64,000 nucleotides of DNA, taken from Gossypium raimondii. Lineage: Eukaryota; Streptophyta; Magnoliopsida; Malvales; Malvaceae. Position numbers and translations under genes: made by a program. The notes below the pieces were generated by a model. That model saw nothing but the letters and a program-made list of their open reading frames with translations, was not told where the DNA came from and searched no databases. Within the stretch, counting starts at the first letter, position 1. Every line of letters starts with the position of its first letter. The stretch spans positions 4,712,001 to 4,776,000 of the forward strand of contig NC_068567.1 in NCBI RefSeq assembly GCF_025698545.1, in the 5' to 3' direction. Positions 44,733 through 56,789 of this stretch are shown here, in pieces.

Positions 44733-47328
44733 ATGGTGGTCACCAGTGGAGCTGGAGTTCATGATGATTCCAACAACTACGACAGAGAAAAGGAACTGAA
44801 AGCATTCGACAATTCAAAAGCCGGTGTCAAAGGTCTGGTAGATGCTGGAATCACTAAGGTTCCTCGTATGTTCATCCGTTCAGACATTTCATCGAACACT
44901 TTAGAGACAACGAAGAAAACCCAATACAAAATTCCAGTTATTGATCTACAAGGGATCGAAGATGATCCACGGCGGCATAAAGAGATCAGTGACCAAGTCA
45001 GGCATGCATCAGAGACATGGGGCTTCTTCCAGATTGTCAACCATGGGATAACTGTAAGTGTTCTTGAAGAGATGAAAGATGGGGTTCGAAGATTTTTCGA
45101 GCAAGATACTGAAGTGAAGAAAAAGTATTACGCAAGAGAATCGGGAAGCAGGTTTAGATATCAGAGCAACTTTGACTTGTATACAGCTCCATTTGCGAAC
45201 TGGAGAGATACCTGTTTCTGCATGATGGCTCCTGATCCTCCCCAGCCTCAAGAATTGCCTGAGGTGTTGAGGTAAGCTTATTAATTCTTTCGGATATTAA
45301 TTTTTGGGTAAACTACATTAATAATCACTTAACTATTAGAAATTTCCTTTTAGGTGGTGATAAAAAAAGATAAAATTAAATAGATGAGTAAACATTTTGT
45401 AAGTTTTCGTAGATAATATTAACTACTAATGTAATTACCCCAAATTCCTTCAAATTACACATAGAATTATATTGAACAGAAAAGCATACTTTTAAATAAA
45501 AGTTAAATTCTGATTTTGATTTTGATTTTGTTCCTCTATTATGGTTAAATTTAGATTTTAGTTTTATATTTTAATTTAACATTTTAATTGACTATAGTTA
45601 ACAATGTTAGTTATTTGAATTAACTAATAATATTATAAAAGTAAAAGAATCTGTAAAATTAAAGTACATAGATTAAATCTTAAATTTGATGTAGTAGAAG
45701 GACCAAAACTGTAATTTAATCTAAGTAAAGGACTTGATTAATTTTATATTTTAAAGCTTTTATTATTAAACTAACCCTTGGATTGCAGAGATATTCTAGT
45801 GAAATACACGAAGGAAGTAATGAGATTGGGGAGTTGTTTATTTAGAGTATTGTCCGAAGCTCTTGGACTACGCTCAAATCACCTGGAGGAGATGGGATGT
45901 GCCGAGGGACTTGCAGTCCTAAGCCATTACTATCCGCCATGTCCCGAACCCGAACTGACCTTCGGCACGAGCAAGCACTCCGACAATGACTTCCTAACGG
46001 TGCTTTTACAAGACCAAATTGGGGGCTTGCAAGTGCTTTATGAAGATCAATGGCTCGATGTTCCTCCGGTGCCTGGTGCCTTGGTGATTAATGTTGGAGA
46101 TCTTTTACAGGCAAGTCTCACTTTCTAATTATTCTAGTTTCCCCCACACTTGGATGTCATCATTTTTATATTTATAGTAAATTTTTATCTCTACGAATAT
46201 TAAATCCTTTAATGATTTTGGGGTCACGATTTAATAACATCAATTCAATTGGGTAACTCTTACTTTATAAAATAAATTATAGGGTAAATTATAATGGAGG
46301 TAACCCAACTATGATTTTCTTTCTTTTTTAGTCACACAACTATAAAAAGTTACAAAATGGTCTAACTATTCAATTTTATCTTTTTGTTACCAGCTGGCTA
46401 ATGTAGAAATGGAAACACCCAAAAATACAAGATAGTTGGGTGACCAAAAAGATAAAATTACATAGTTGTGTGACTATTTTATAATTTTTCATAGTTGAAT
46501 GAAAAAAAGAAAAAAAACTATAGTTGGGTGACTTTTATTGTAATTTACCTTAAATTATATTAGTCTAGGAGTATTTTGTCATTTCATATCTCTTATATAA
46601 AAAAATACAAATATAAATACACATAATAAAATTTGAGTCTAAGTCTATAGTTTTCAACATTTACCTTTTACCATTCAAACAAAGTATGATTTACTAATTA
46701 TATTAAATTTTTTATAAATATACTTATTACATAATTCAATGAAGAAAATAAAGTAATACTAACCTCTATTGAGTCAAGTAGGAAGGAACTTGGTGCCACT
46801 AAAACAAAATATTAGTTTTGAGTCTTGTGAATGAAGAATGACCTTAAAGAAAGCTTTCTCTTCTTTTGAGGATCAACTCGATGCAATTCAAAATAAATCG
46901 GGATTTAATGTGCTTATCAGATACCAAAAGGTATTAGACCAAAAAGATAGTTCACATATTTGTATCTATAAAGTTAGAGATTTAGTATATGTTATTTCAT
47001 TTGATAAATCACATTAAACAATTGAATTAAACTCCGAGTTGGTCTGCATTAACTTTATTTGTTTGTGGTTTAATAGCTTATAACAAATGACAAGTTCAAA
47101 AGCGTGGAGCACAGAGTTTTGGCAAACCGTGAAGGACCAAGAGTATCAGTGGCAAGCTTTTTCACCACAGGCTTATTACCATCTTCAAGAGTTTATGGAC
47201 CCATTAAAGAGCTGCTCTCTCAACACAATCCTCCACTTTACAGGCAAACCACAGTTAAAGACTATGTTTCCTACATTTATCAACATGGTCTTGATGGAAC
47301 TTCTCCCCTTCATCTCTTTAGGCTCTGA
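44733..47328 (+). CDS. 2-oxoglutarate/Fe(II) oxygenase, ACC oxidase homologue
   Basis: Three exons by eye: 44733-45271, 45789-46110, 47077-47328, giving 370 residues. The N-terminal DIOX_N region ([24 protein letters not shown]) is followed by the catalytic domain with [22 protein letters not shown]. Iron ligands H243, D245 and H299 (VEHRVLA) and the 2-oxoglutarate-binding R309-x-S311 (GPRVSV) are all present. Length and motifs match the '1-aminocyclopropane-1-carboxylate oxidase homolog' group (At1g06620-like), which despite the name is not known to make ethylene; substrate is unknown. Intron 2 has a GC donor (TTACAG|GCAAGT), the common non-canonical type, and it is in phase with NVGDLLQ|LITNDKF. 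Intron 2 contains a MITE-like fold-back. The dead tandem relative lies at 39400. Confidence 0.92.
46278..46556. repeat. Fold-back MITE-like repeat in oxygenase intron 2
   Basis: The left arm AGGGTAAATTATAATGGAGG and the right arm on the other strand AAGGTAAATTACAATAAAAG form inverted ends. ACCCAACTAT and ATAGTTGGGT phrases pair inside. It accounts for much of the length of this 966-bp intron. Confidence 0.65.
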
Positions 47329-47545
47329 AAACATTTTCGCCTACATTTCAAGCTGTAAACATTAGTCTACATATGATCATTGCAATTTGCACCCTAAACT
47401 TGCGAGTTGCAGAAGACATAATGGTGTTCTTATTTACTTTTAGAGTAAATTTGTTTACATATATCATTGCAGCTATTATCGTTTTTTGACGTGGCTGATC
47501 TCCATCCACTCCTCTGGTAAATAAATTTTCCTATTTGGTATTCTC
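47329..47545 (+). repeat. 3' flank and promoter block, copy C (orphan)
   Basis: 47335-47465 matches 40566-40800 (TTTCAAGCTGT, TTAGTCTAC, GATCATTG, GAGTTGCA). 47466-47545 (CAGCTATTATCGTTTTTTGACGTGGCTGATC...) is a third, diverged copy of the oxygenase promoter block, with no gene behind it. A third unit of the tandem array was therefore begun or lost here. Confidence 0.75.
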
Positions 47546-49372
47546 ATGGGGCTGCTTTAGTTAAAGGAACAAAAAGAACCCGACAAAAATGGTGCTTGAA
47601 CTAATTTAATACATAAAATTTGATGATTTAATTGGAATATTTTAAATTTTAGTTTATAATTTAATGAAGTAAGATGTAACCTTAGATAATTATGGATTGA
47701 ACTAAATTTAGTTTCATTACTCTATGATGTAGGATAAATAAAAATTTAAATTATGATAAATTTTGAATTGATTTGTTCTGGATATAGGGTGGCAAGGGGT
47801 AGACTTTCTTTTTAAACAGTGGTAATGGAGCGGTTTAAATAACTGATTGACCTATTCCGCTCTTTTCAGTAATTGAAGATTATACAAGTGGAGCAGAACA
47901 GATGGTGGAGCAAAGCATACTAATTATGGTGCGGTGGTGGATTTATCATCCCTATATATGCTCATACATCTCAAAGCGTTAAAATATAATTCAGGTTTTC
48001 CTTAATAAAAAAAGATGTCTAAAGATAGAAAAGAGGTTGTATTTAAAATTGAATTTGTTGATTACCATTAAGAAAAAAAAAAGTTTGAAAATGGAATAAT
48101 TAACTAAGTGAAAAGCTTATCCGAAATTCATAATCTAATTTAAGCACTAATCTGTTGCTTTAAAAATACAAAAAAAAGAGAAAAAGAATATTGTCAATAA
48201 ATGCAAAAAAGATCATTAATATTTATTTCATTCAAATAAAATTTCAAAGTATCTCTTAAAAACCATTAAATTTTAATTAAAATCTGAATAAATTTTAATA
48301 TTTAATTATAAAATAAAAGAACATAGATCAATTTTTCAATCTAAAATAAAAATTTTATCAAAGTACAAATAAAAATAATATATTAAAAACTTAAAATATA
48401 ATTCAAACAATAAAGGGTAAATTATGCTATTAGTCCTTGTACTTTATAAAACTTTTGAATTTAATCTTTGTACTTTAATTTAGTCATTTTAGTCCCTATA
48501 CTTTTCAAATTTTAAAATTTCAATCCTCAAACGATAATTTTAAATTCATTAAGTTCTATCATTTCCAAAATTTGATGCAACTAACATGATATTATCATAT
48601 CGTAATATTATTATAGCATGTTATTTCCACATATTACTTACTAAAAATGTAGTTATTGGATCAATGGTTGTAATTTATGTCAAGATTGAAATTTCAAATT
48701 CAGAAAAGTATAGGGGCTCAGAATGATCTAATTGAAGAATATGGACTAAAGCTTCAACTGTATGCATAATACAAGACTAGTAATTTTAACCTAACGGAAC
48801 CAATTGCTAGTGTTTGGGTCAAGACTAAATTTCAAAGCTTGAAAATTAGAGGGACTAAAGAAGAAGTTAACCAACAATAAAAACCTTAAAAGCGTTATTA
48901 ACACGTAAGAACAGAGTCGGGTGAGACATCAGATAAAGTTACTTAGCCCATTAAAATTGAGAGTTGAGCTCAGGGGGAGTTAGGTAGTTGAAACTGTTGA
49001 AACCTTGAAATTGAAAATGGAAAGTGACAATTTTTTTGGTCGGTATTTTATCATTACCATTACCATTATTGTCAACAAAACCTGTTTATTATTATTTTTT
49101 TTTTTTTTGCCTATCAAATTAATGTCCATAATAATTTTTTTTAGTAGTCAAGTTGCTTGTTCGACTTGTTAATGCCGCCCTCCTCGTTATTGTTCCTTTT
49201 GTATTCTCTGGGTTTCTTCAAAATTCTTAATTTAAAAAATTTATCATCTAATCTGCCGATTTCAGTTTCTGGGTCTTTTTTATTTCTCTTAAAAACAACT
49301 TCCTTTTTTTTTTTTGTGAGCTATGGAGATTTAGTGAAAATTGTTCTTTGGATTTGGAGGTAAAAGTAAAAA
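47546..49372. other. Intergenic, MITE-like relic at 48413-48890; promoter of CASP-like gene
   Basis: 47787-47950 has hAT-like phrases (GGGTGGCAAGGGGTAGAC). 48413-48890 begins AGGGTAAATTATGCTATTAG with AGTCCTTGTACTTTATAAAA and is a common plant fold-back repeat. The last about 400 bp should hold promoter and leader of the gene starting at 49373. They are T-rich and show no single convincing TATA box. Confidence 0.4.
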
Positions 49373-51401
49373 ATGAGAGCAATTCCTGGAAGTCCAGGGA
49401 CTTTGACTAGCCTATTTTTGAGGATTATGCAGTGTGTTTTTGCAGCTGGTTCAATTGCTTCCATGTCTACAACTTCGAACTTCTTCAATTTCACTGCTTT
49501 CTGGTATTTTCCCTTTACCTCTTTTCCTGTCCTTCCATTTTGGGTATGATTTTTCTGGGGCTATGCTCCTTTGCTTTTGCTTTTTAATTTCTATTTTGTG
49601 TTGTGAAGTTGAAGATCATGTTAGGTGTGAGAATCCTTTTCATAGTTTTTGTTCATTTTGCAAAATTTGGTTAGGCATATTTGAACTGGCCGGCTGTATT
49701 TAACTTTTGTTTTGATGCTGTACTAAAGATCTGATTTAATGGATGGATTCTCTCCTTGAGGTTGACTAATAAAGGCAGTGCTATATATATATATGCATGT
49801 ATGTATATGTTTGTTTATATTAATTTGTGAGGTTGAAAATATATGCTTTTCTTGCTGTTTATGGTAACGGTGAGTTGAATTATTTTGTTCAGAAATGAGT
49901 TGCATTTTTCTGTAAATCGGTATAATCTAACTGAAAAAATAGGAAATTTTTGATGAATTTGATACTATGTTACTCGGACTTGTGGCGAATATCGAATGTG
50001 TACACTTGTTTTATCCAAGTTTTTCCATGCATTTAGAGAATCATACTTCAATAGCCATAACTGAATCCGAATTTGTGTCGGGCAGTTTTGGGGAAACCGA
50101 AGGGTTCGGGTTACATAGCGAATGCATTCTTATCAAACTATTTAATTTATGAAAAAAGGAGAAGGCAGACTGCAAATCATATGTATAACTTTCCAGATTC
50201 AAGTAATTTTGTATTAGGACAATTATGGAATTCGGGTTTTATTTAGGGTTTATATTTGATGCATGAACAGATACTAGGTAGACATGGATTAGAGAAAAGA
50301 AAGGGAAGACAGAAATTACTTATTCATTGTGGCAGATTCTAGTATGTTAGGCTAGATAAGGGATGATATATCTGCTTATGCTTTAGTTTAGATCTTCTTC
50401 ATGTATCCTTTGTATCTACCAGGGACGGTATTAGGATCAAGTATATGACAACAGGATTATGCCTTGTGAAGTTGCTAGCTGAGTTAGAATATAGTAAGGT
50501 TTAAGTTTATGATGATAAAATTTTCATCATCTTTTGGAACCATAGCAGGGACATATTAATGCTAAGACTTCTCATTGTCACGATATCGGTCTGATGCCGA
50601 TCTTGTTTTATGGCTTAAACAAAGTTAGTTACCAGATATGTAAATAGTTCATGCAATGAATTCTACATTTTTTAATGTATCAAATTCTAGTGCTGAAAGT
50701 TTTGTTTGTTTTACTAATCCTTGTGAACAAAGATATTGAATCTTAGCTGCATATTTGTGGTTCATCGAGTCTTCATGGTCCATTCCTATATGTCCCCGCT
50801 TTACTCATTTGTAAAGAAGTTCAAATCCATTACTTAGACTCAAGTGTGAGTGTCGGATATAATGGCTTTTCAATTATTTATAAGCTTTTCTAATGTATTT
50901 GAAGGGTCTTTTGATGGTTATATCTCTGTACTGATATCCTCAATGCAACGAGTTTATAATTGGATAACTCTTTAACGGTTTGCTTGTGCAGCTACCTTAT
51001 TGCTTCAATGGGATTGCAAGTTGTGTGGAGCTTTGCACTTGCGATATTAGACGGAATTGCCTTGGTGAAAAAGAAGGTCCTCCATAATCCAGTTTTAGTC
51101 AGCCTTTACGTTGTCGGAGATTGGGTCAACCACTTTTCAAACCTTCAAACCCTCTTGATATTTTTTACTGCCAATGAAAACTCAACTTTTATCAAATTTT
51201 ACACAGGTGACCGCGTTGTTGTCTTTGGCTGCCGCATCTTCCTCGGGCGGCATTGCCGTATTATATTTCAATGACTTGGGAAGTTGTGGACTCGGAGAAG
51301 AGTGCCAAAAATATCAATTGGCAGTTGCCTTAGCTTTCCTTGGTTGGGTGGCAGTTTCGATATCATTCTTAATCATGCTATGGCTATTTGCGGCAGGTTA
51401 A
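49373..51401 (+). CDS. CASPL5B: CASP-like membrane protein, subfamily 5B
   Basis: Three exons by eye: 49373-49503, 50992-51124, 51207-51401, 152 residues, starting [20 protein letters not shown]. Exon 1 ends inside the cysteine codon of FNFTAFC and joins [14 protein letters not shown]; exon 2 ends at VVGDW and joins [11 protein letters not shown]. Four hydrophobic segments lie at about residues 12-32, 45-65, 89-109 and 126-152, as in the DUF588/CASP-like family, and YFNDLG and CQKYQ are features I associate with the CASPL5B group. Casparian strip membrane domain proteins are plasma-membrane scaffolds for local cell wall building; functions of CASPL5 members are mostly unknown. Intron 2 is only 82 bp while intron 1 is 1488 bp and contains dispersed repeats. 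Confidence 0.92.
49961..50110 (+). repeat. Dispersed TGTTACTCGGACT repeat in CASP-like intron 1
   Basis: ATACTATGTTACTCGGACTT opens the copy, with TTCCATGCATTTAGAGAATC downstream. A second, shorter copy (TTACTTAGACTCAAGTGTGA) is at 50826-50866 in the same intron. Confidence 0.5.
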
Positions 51402-52124
51402 ACCGGTTGTTGTACAGGCTCTCGGTCTTCTTCCACGCTCCAAGAAACTGTTAGTCTTAGAAATTTTGATTGTTTATACCATCCATAGAAAAAGAAAAGG
51501 GGTTGATTGTAGTTATACTCAAGCAGCATTATTTTATTCCCTTATTGGTATCATTTTTTGTTTCTGGTCTGGTAAATGAAAACATCAAATTTGTGGATTT
51601 GGAAAGTAAATAGATAGGGGAAGTTTCCTCCTTTACATGCAACCAAGTTGAGTTACCTGAAGAACTAACTGTTCTGAATTCTGGGTTCAATTTAGTTGAT
51701 TCATGCAATCACTAATATAGGTTTAAGGTTCGGGTTTTAGTATCTGCAGTCCTTTTTCTCAATTCCCGTATCACAACCTCTTTTATAATACAGATTAAGC
51801 AACATTTAATCTTTAAAATCGGTATTTTTTTTCTTAAATTCGGTTTTTGTAATGACATGATGCTTTGAGACTATCATATTATCGTCTAATTCTTTATAAT
51901 TTTTTAAGTGATAGTACGACACGATATAAAAATGTCACATCATCATCATATTTATTCTTCTGTAATTGGAGATGGGATAAGGGAGAACATTATCATATTT
52001 GTGCATATCATGTGAAATTTAGTGGTAATTGGTTGCCCAGTCATGCTCTTGCCAACATGCTTAGAATGCAAGGCATGAAAAGTTACCTTTACCCTTTTCG
52101 ATAACTTGCTGAAAAAAAAATTGC
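51402..52124. other. 3' flank of the CASP-like gene
   Basis: Includes the 3' untranslated region of the plus-strand gene. No further gene recognised. Short frames at 51865-52104 and on the opposite strand resemble no family known to me. Confidence 0.4.
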
Positions 52125-52585
52125 ACAATGACAAATTTCGTCCTTAATATTTACATTTTTTTACTAATATGGTCATTACTTTTTTTTAGCTAAATTTGGC
52201 CCTCAACTTTTTAAAAAGAATCAAATTTGATCATCAATCTTTCAAAAAGAGTCAATTTGTTATTTTTTAAACATAACAGCCGGCATGACAATTCATATGT
52301 ATTTCATGCTTTTTTTTTATTTATAATTTTTTAATATCTTTAAATTATTTATAGATGTGAATATAAGACAAATAGTATCATGCCAACATGAAGTACATGC
52401 AAACTAACCCGCGGGTTGACATGCCAATCTCATTAAAAAATTAATGTTTTATTCCTTATTTCCATTAAAAGAAAACAATTTGACTTTTTTAAAAAGTTAA
52501 AATTTGACTAAAAAGAATAAAAGCTAAATTGACAAAAGGCATAAACGTTGAGGATTAAATTTATCATTATACGAAAATAAATCAA
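52125..52585. repeat. Degraded repeat, second copy of the 27040-27535 family
   Basis: Shares ATTTCATGCT, ATAAGACAAATAGTA, GAAGTACATG, AAATTGACAAAAGGC and GATTAAATTTATC in the same order with 27040-27535. The ends (AATGACAAATTTCGTCC and TAAATTTATCATT) are weakly inverted, which suggests a MITE-like element. Confidence 0.55.
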
Positions 52586-53269
52586 TTAAAATTTTAATTT
52601 TTTAAACAAGATAATTCTAATAAAAGTTTTCTATAAAAAATAATTAATTAATTACTTAATGTAATTTATTTAGTTAATTTTATTTCACAGTATATTATCC
52701 TTTAAAGATTTCGCGTTTAAAATTTTTAAAATTTATATTTATCAAACTAACTATATATATATATATTTCAATTAATTTTATTTAACATTATATTATCCTT
52801 TAAAATTTTAAAATTTAGATTTATCAAACAACTTAGCTATATTTGTTTTAATTTTATATAATATATTAAATAGATTTTATAATCTTTTAATATTTAATTT
52901 ATATATCATTTAAGTGCTTGTTAGTTGCCCTTTCATTGTGTTAGTGTATCATCATTTCTAAGTGTAAATGCAATGTCAAACCTTAGTACAAGATATATTT
53001 GGATTTAATGCTCTACCCCACAACCATACACCATTCATCCTCAACCATCCTTTACAATAGGGGAAGCTAGAATATTGTTTAAGTCCCAAATTTAAAATAT
53101 AAATTTTTACGAGATTATGGTATAATTTTATCATTATATTTATTTATAATTTTATAAATTTTAAAAATTAAAGGGTAAATTTATTTTTAGAAGGTCAAGG
53201 TTACCGTCTCCTCCTTTTACTTTTACTTTTGTTTTGTTTTCTTACAATATCACACGTAATTTAGAATTT
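52586..53269. other. AT-rich intergenic DNA
   Basis: A direct near-repeat, TTTAACATTATATTATCCTT / TTTCACAGTATATTATCCTT, occurs at about 52685 and 52770. No gene. Confidence 0.35.
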
Positions 53270-53790
53270 AATTGATAAGAGTAAAGATGATAAAAAAACT
53301 TAAACCTCGAACATGTATTCCATAGAGATAGTTTTTTAGTATTTTGAAAATCAAGTTCTAAGATAAGATGAAATGGATCAGTTTATTATTAAAATTTTCG
53401 AGGTCCCATTGAGATCAAGTTTAGGAAAAATTCATCTTGCTTGTTAAGATATATTTGCAAAATACATATCTTTTAATTTTATAACTATTTTCATGTTTTT
53501 AATTATAATTTCATAATTTTATAATCATTTCTAACATATATTGTAATTTTATAAATTTTATTATTTTATAAGGTTTTATAATACATGGTTTAATTTTGTA
53601 AATTTTAATATATTATAAAATATTATTTAAAATTTCGAAACAGGTTGAGATAGGATATTTTAGGGTTGGGATGAATTTTTTAAATAAAATCGAGTTCATG
53701 ATGGGTTAGGCGGGCAGTATAAAAATCGAATCAAGGTCGAAACTAGCAAAAAACCTCCCCGTCCTGCCTTGTTGCCATCGCTAGATAAGA
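53270..53790. repeat. Dispersed repeat, longer copy
   Basis: 53270-53640 matches 44205-44562. Beyond that it continues with AGGCGGGCAGTATAAAAATC and CCCCGTCCTGCCTTGTTGCC, a phrase type often found at the ends of degraded hAT-like elements in plants. The other copy was cut off before this part. Confidence 0.5.
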
Positions 53791-56789
53791 GATAATATCT
53801 CTCATGTGTAATTTAATCATATGCTAAACATGCAACATAAAACTCGGTAATAGGTGAAAAGTCTCAAACGCACATCAAAACAACATAAATTACACACTTG
53901 GTAATAGGTGAAAACTCGCTAAATAAATATAAACAGCACATCATGACAATATGAACTACACTCAGCTATCATGTTAAACATGCAACATAAAACTCGATAA
54001 TAGGTGGAAAAGGCTCAACCGCTTAAATTGGAGGAGGATAACACCATTTTATCACTTTTGTGTGATTTAGACAACCCAGCCTATCTTACTTCAAAAACAA
54101 GTATTTTCTACATGAGTATGAACACGACATAAATATATTCAAGATTATACTCCCACGCTAGTATATCAATATATCTATATTATATCAAAGGCAACTCATC
54201 AATTATTTATTTCTAAATTTAAACCCGAAACTTTGAAAAAGTGTTGGTACCCTCAAAATTATCATAAGGATGTTTATAGAATTTGCTCGATTTATTTAAA
54301 ATTTTTCTTTGGGTAGTTCAAGGTGGAGAGGATTATTAAGGTACGTACGTCTTAAAGCGATAATAAAGCCATGGATTATCAATTTTTCGTGATCTTTTGA
54401 CGTCTAAACAGACGGACAAGTTTGTAAAAATTGCTGTTTTAGACAAATATTCTCCACTTTAATTGGTGTTATAGCATCCATGAATTTCTGGTTGGAGATG
54501 GAAATATGACATAATGACAATCAAGCCAAAGTTATTGTCGAGTCAGCCTACTGGGAATATATGCAATTTTAGGCACATTATAGCCATAATATATAAAGCC
54601 AGGGGAATGAGTAGACCAGCTAGATAGGGAATTCAAACAATTTTTAATAATTGTAATTCCGGTCGAATTGAACCAATTTAAAGTATAAAAAATATTCAAA
54701 ATCCGAACCTAACCAACCAATCAAACTCAGTAAAATAACCCATCCTTGAATAGGGGTAGACGTGAACCTTAAACAAACTTCTAAATATATACTGTTTTCC
54801 ATCTAAAATTTTGCATGACATGCTTCAATTGCTTTATTTTTTCTTTCTCCATCTCTGGCCATAACTTGCTAGTTTTGGTACTGAATAACTAGGAGAGTTA
54901 GGTTTCAATCAATACCTTCTTCAAATAAAAAGAACTAATATTATTAGAATCAGATCAAATTGTCTAATCGAATCGAAAATCGATGATCAGTTGAGTTTAA
55001 CTGGTAGTATATAATTGAAAATAAAGCAAATACCTGTAAGTTCGTTAAAAAATAGAAATTAAGACAAAATTTTGGTGATTCAACCTGTTTTAATTCTTTT
55101 CATTAATTTTTTATTTAATTATTGTTAAAGTAATTGAATCATAAATTAATAACCTAACCAATTACATGATTATATGTTTTTACAATAGGAGGAAATTTTC
55201 CAAGTCCCTATCCAAATGAATCTTGAATTAGGCTTGGTAGAGTCGAGGCTGCAATTAATATATATTAATTAAATTTAAATGAATTAGCTATATTTACTAT
55301 AAAACTCTCATCCCAATTTCTCTCTTTAAGATGATAGCTAATATTATATCTTTTTCATACTTTTATATAACAATTAAAAATCACGTATCTATCAATTAAG
55401 TTTTAATTTGATTGGTATAGGCATTGTTGTCGATACAAGAAAATATGAATTTAAGTATGTTGAAACGCATTATTTTCGTATTTATGAGTTAGAAAGGAAT
55501 TATGATTTTTATTATTAGTGAACGGAATTTTATCCTTTTGAATATTCTTCTAATTGAGGAGTATCTCATTATTCATGGTTGAAATGTTTTTTCTTTAAAA
55601 TTGCAGAAGGATTACTCGAATCCAATTCTTTCAAACAATAAATCGATTTTAAACAGTTGTTTTAAAAAAAAATTAAAAGAAAACAGTGAACAGCAATAAG
55701 AGTTGCTGCCAACCAACAAAGTTCAATGTTAATTTTCTTCCCTTTTTCCGCAATTTGTACCTTACAGGCAATAAACATCATCTAATTTAGATATATTTTC
55801 TTAATTATAAGATCTCATTACATTGTATAGAACTGCCTCATTGAAAAACACTTACAAATTCTGGGTTTAGTTTCTGTTTGTTTCCCCGGAAAAAAAACTT
55901 GAATTTTCAAGGTTGATCATAGTTGGAATCATTCAAAGCCAAAAACCAGATTGATCAGGTCTGTTTTACTATTGTTTTACTTATGAATTTGGAAACTGAA
56001 AAGAAGGTAAATTATAAGAGTCAGAACATGCATGCATGCAACTGTTTATTTACTCACTTACTGAAGAATTTTTAATCAAATATTATCTATATATATATTT
56101 AAAGGTTAAGAATAAGAATAAAATCGAGATCGTAAAAGGATTCAATTCTGATTTTATTTGGACTGATAATTTTTGGGTAAATGACAGAAAACTCTGTAAA
56201 AACCAGCAATGTCACGTTCATGCTATATTATCCGAACATTTATGATGTTACAAACATTCAAATATATGAAAAAACTGACGTATACGTATATTTAATATTC
56301 CCCTTCGAACTCGAATAAACATAGGGTTTGATAAGCTTGCATGCCTACGCAAATTGAAGCAGATATTGACAACAAGTTCATAAATCTAGCATAATGAATC
56401 AAAGAATCAGGCATATCTTGATTAGATCATGAAGCAAATTGATGTAAGAATTTTTTGAAAACCAACCATCAGTTTATGTGTTTTTTTTTTTTAAATTTAT
56501 TTCCAATGCTTGGTATTAAATCACTTGTCATGAATTATTCGAAACAAAAGAATTTTCATAAAGAATATGGGAAATTATTCTTTGATTTTTTTTTTAAAAG
56601 ACATTCATGAAGGGAATCAACAAGAACATGATACTGACAACAACATGGCAACAGTAATGGAGATTAAAAGAACAATGCACATCATCACTTTTTTCATGCG
56701 TGTACTTATATACTCAGTTTTGCTTCTTCAGTTTGTTAAGAAAGTTGAAACAGAGGGAAAAGAAACAAAACACCGGCGACGGCAAAACA
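53791..56789. other. Long intergenic stretch before the WAT1-related gene
   Basis: No gene supported. A near-repeat (ACATGCAACATAAAACTCGGTAATAGGTG) appears at about 53830, 53900 and 53979. A SINE-like copy lies at 55402-55526. The last few hundred bases should hold promoter and leader of the gene starting at 56790; a frame at 56567-56863 overlaps its start out of register and is a shadow. Confidence 0.4.
55402..55526 (+). repeat. SINE-like repeat, second copy
   Basis: TTGATTGGTATAGGCATTGTTGTCG then GTTGAAACGCATTATTTTCG and TATTTATGAGTTAG follow the same order as the copy at 7104-7256, with clear decay. Confidence 0.5.
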
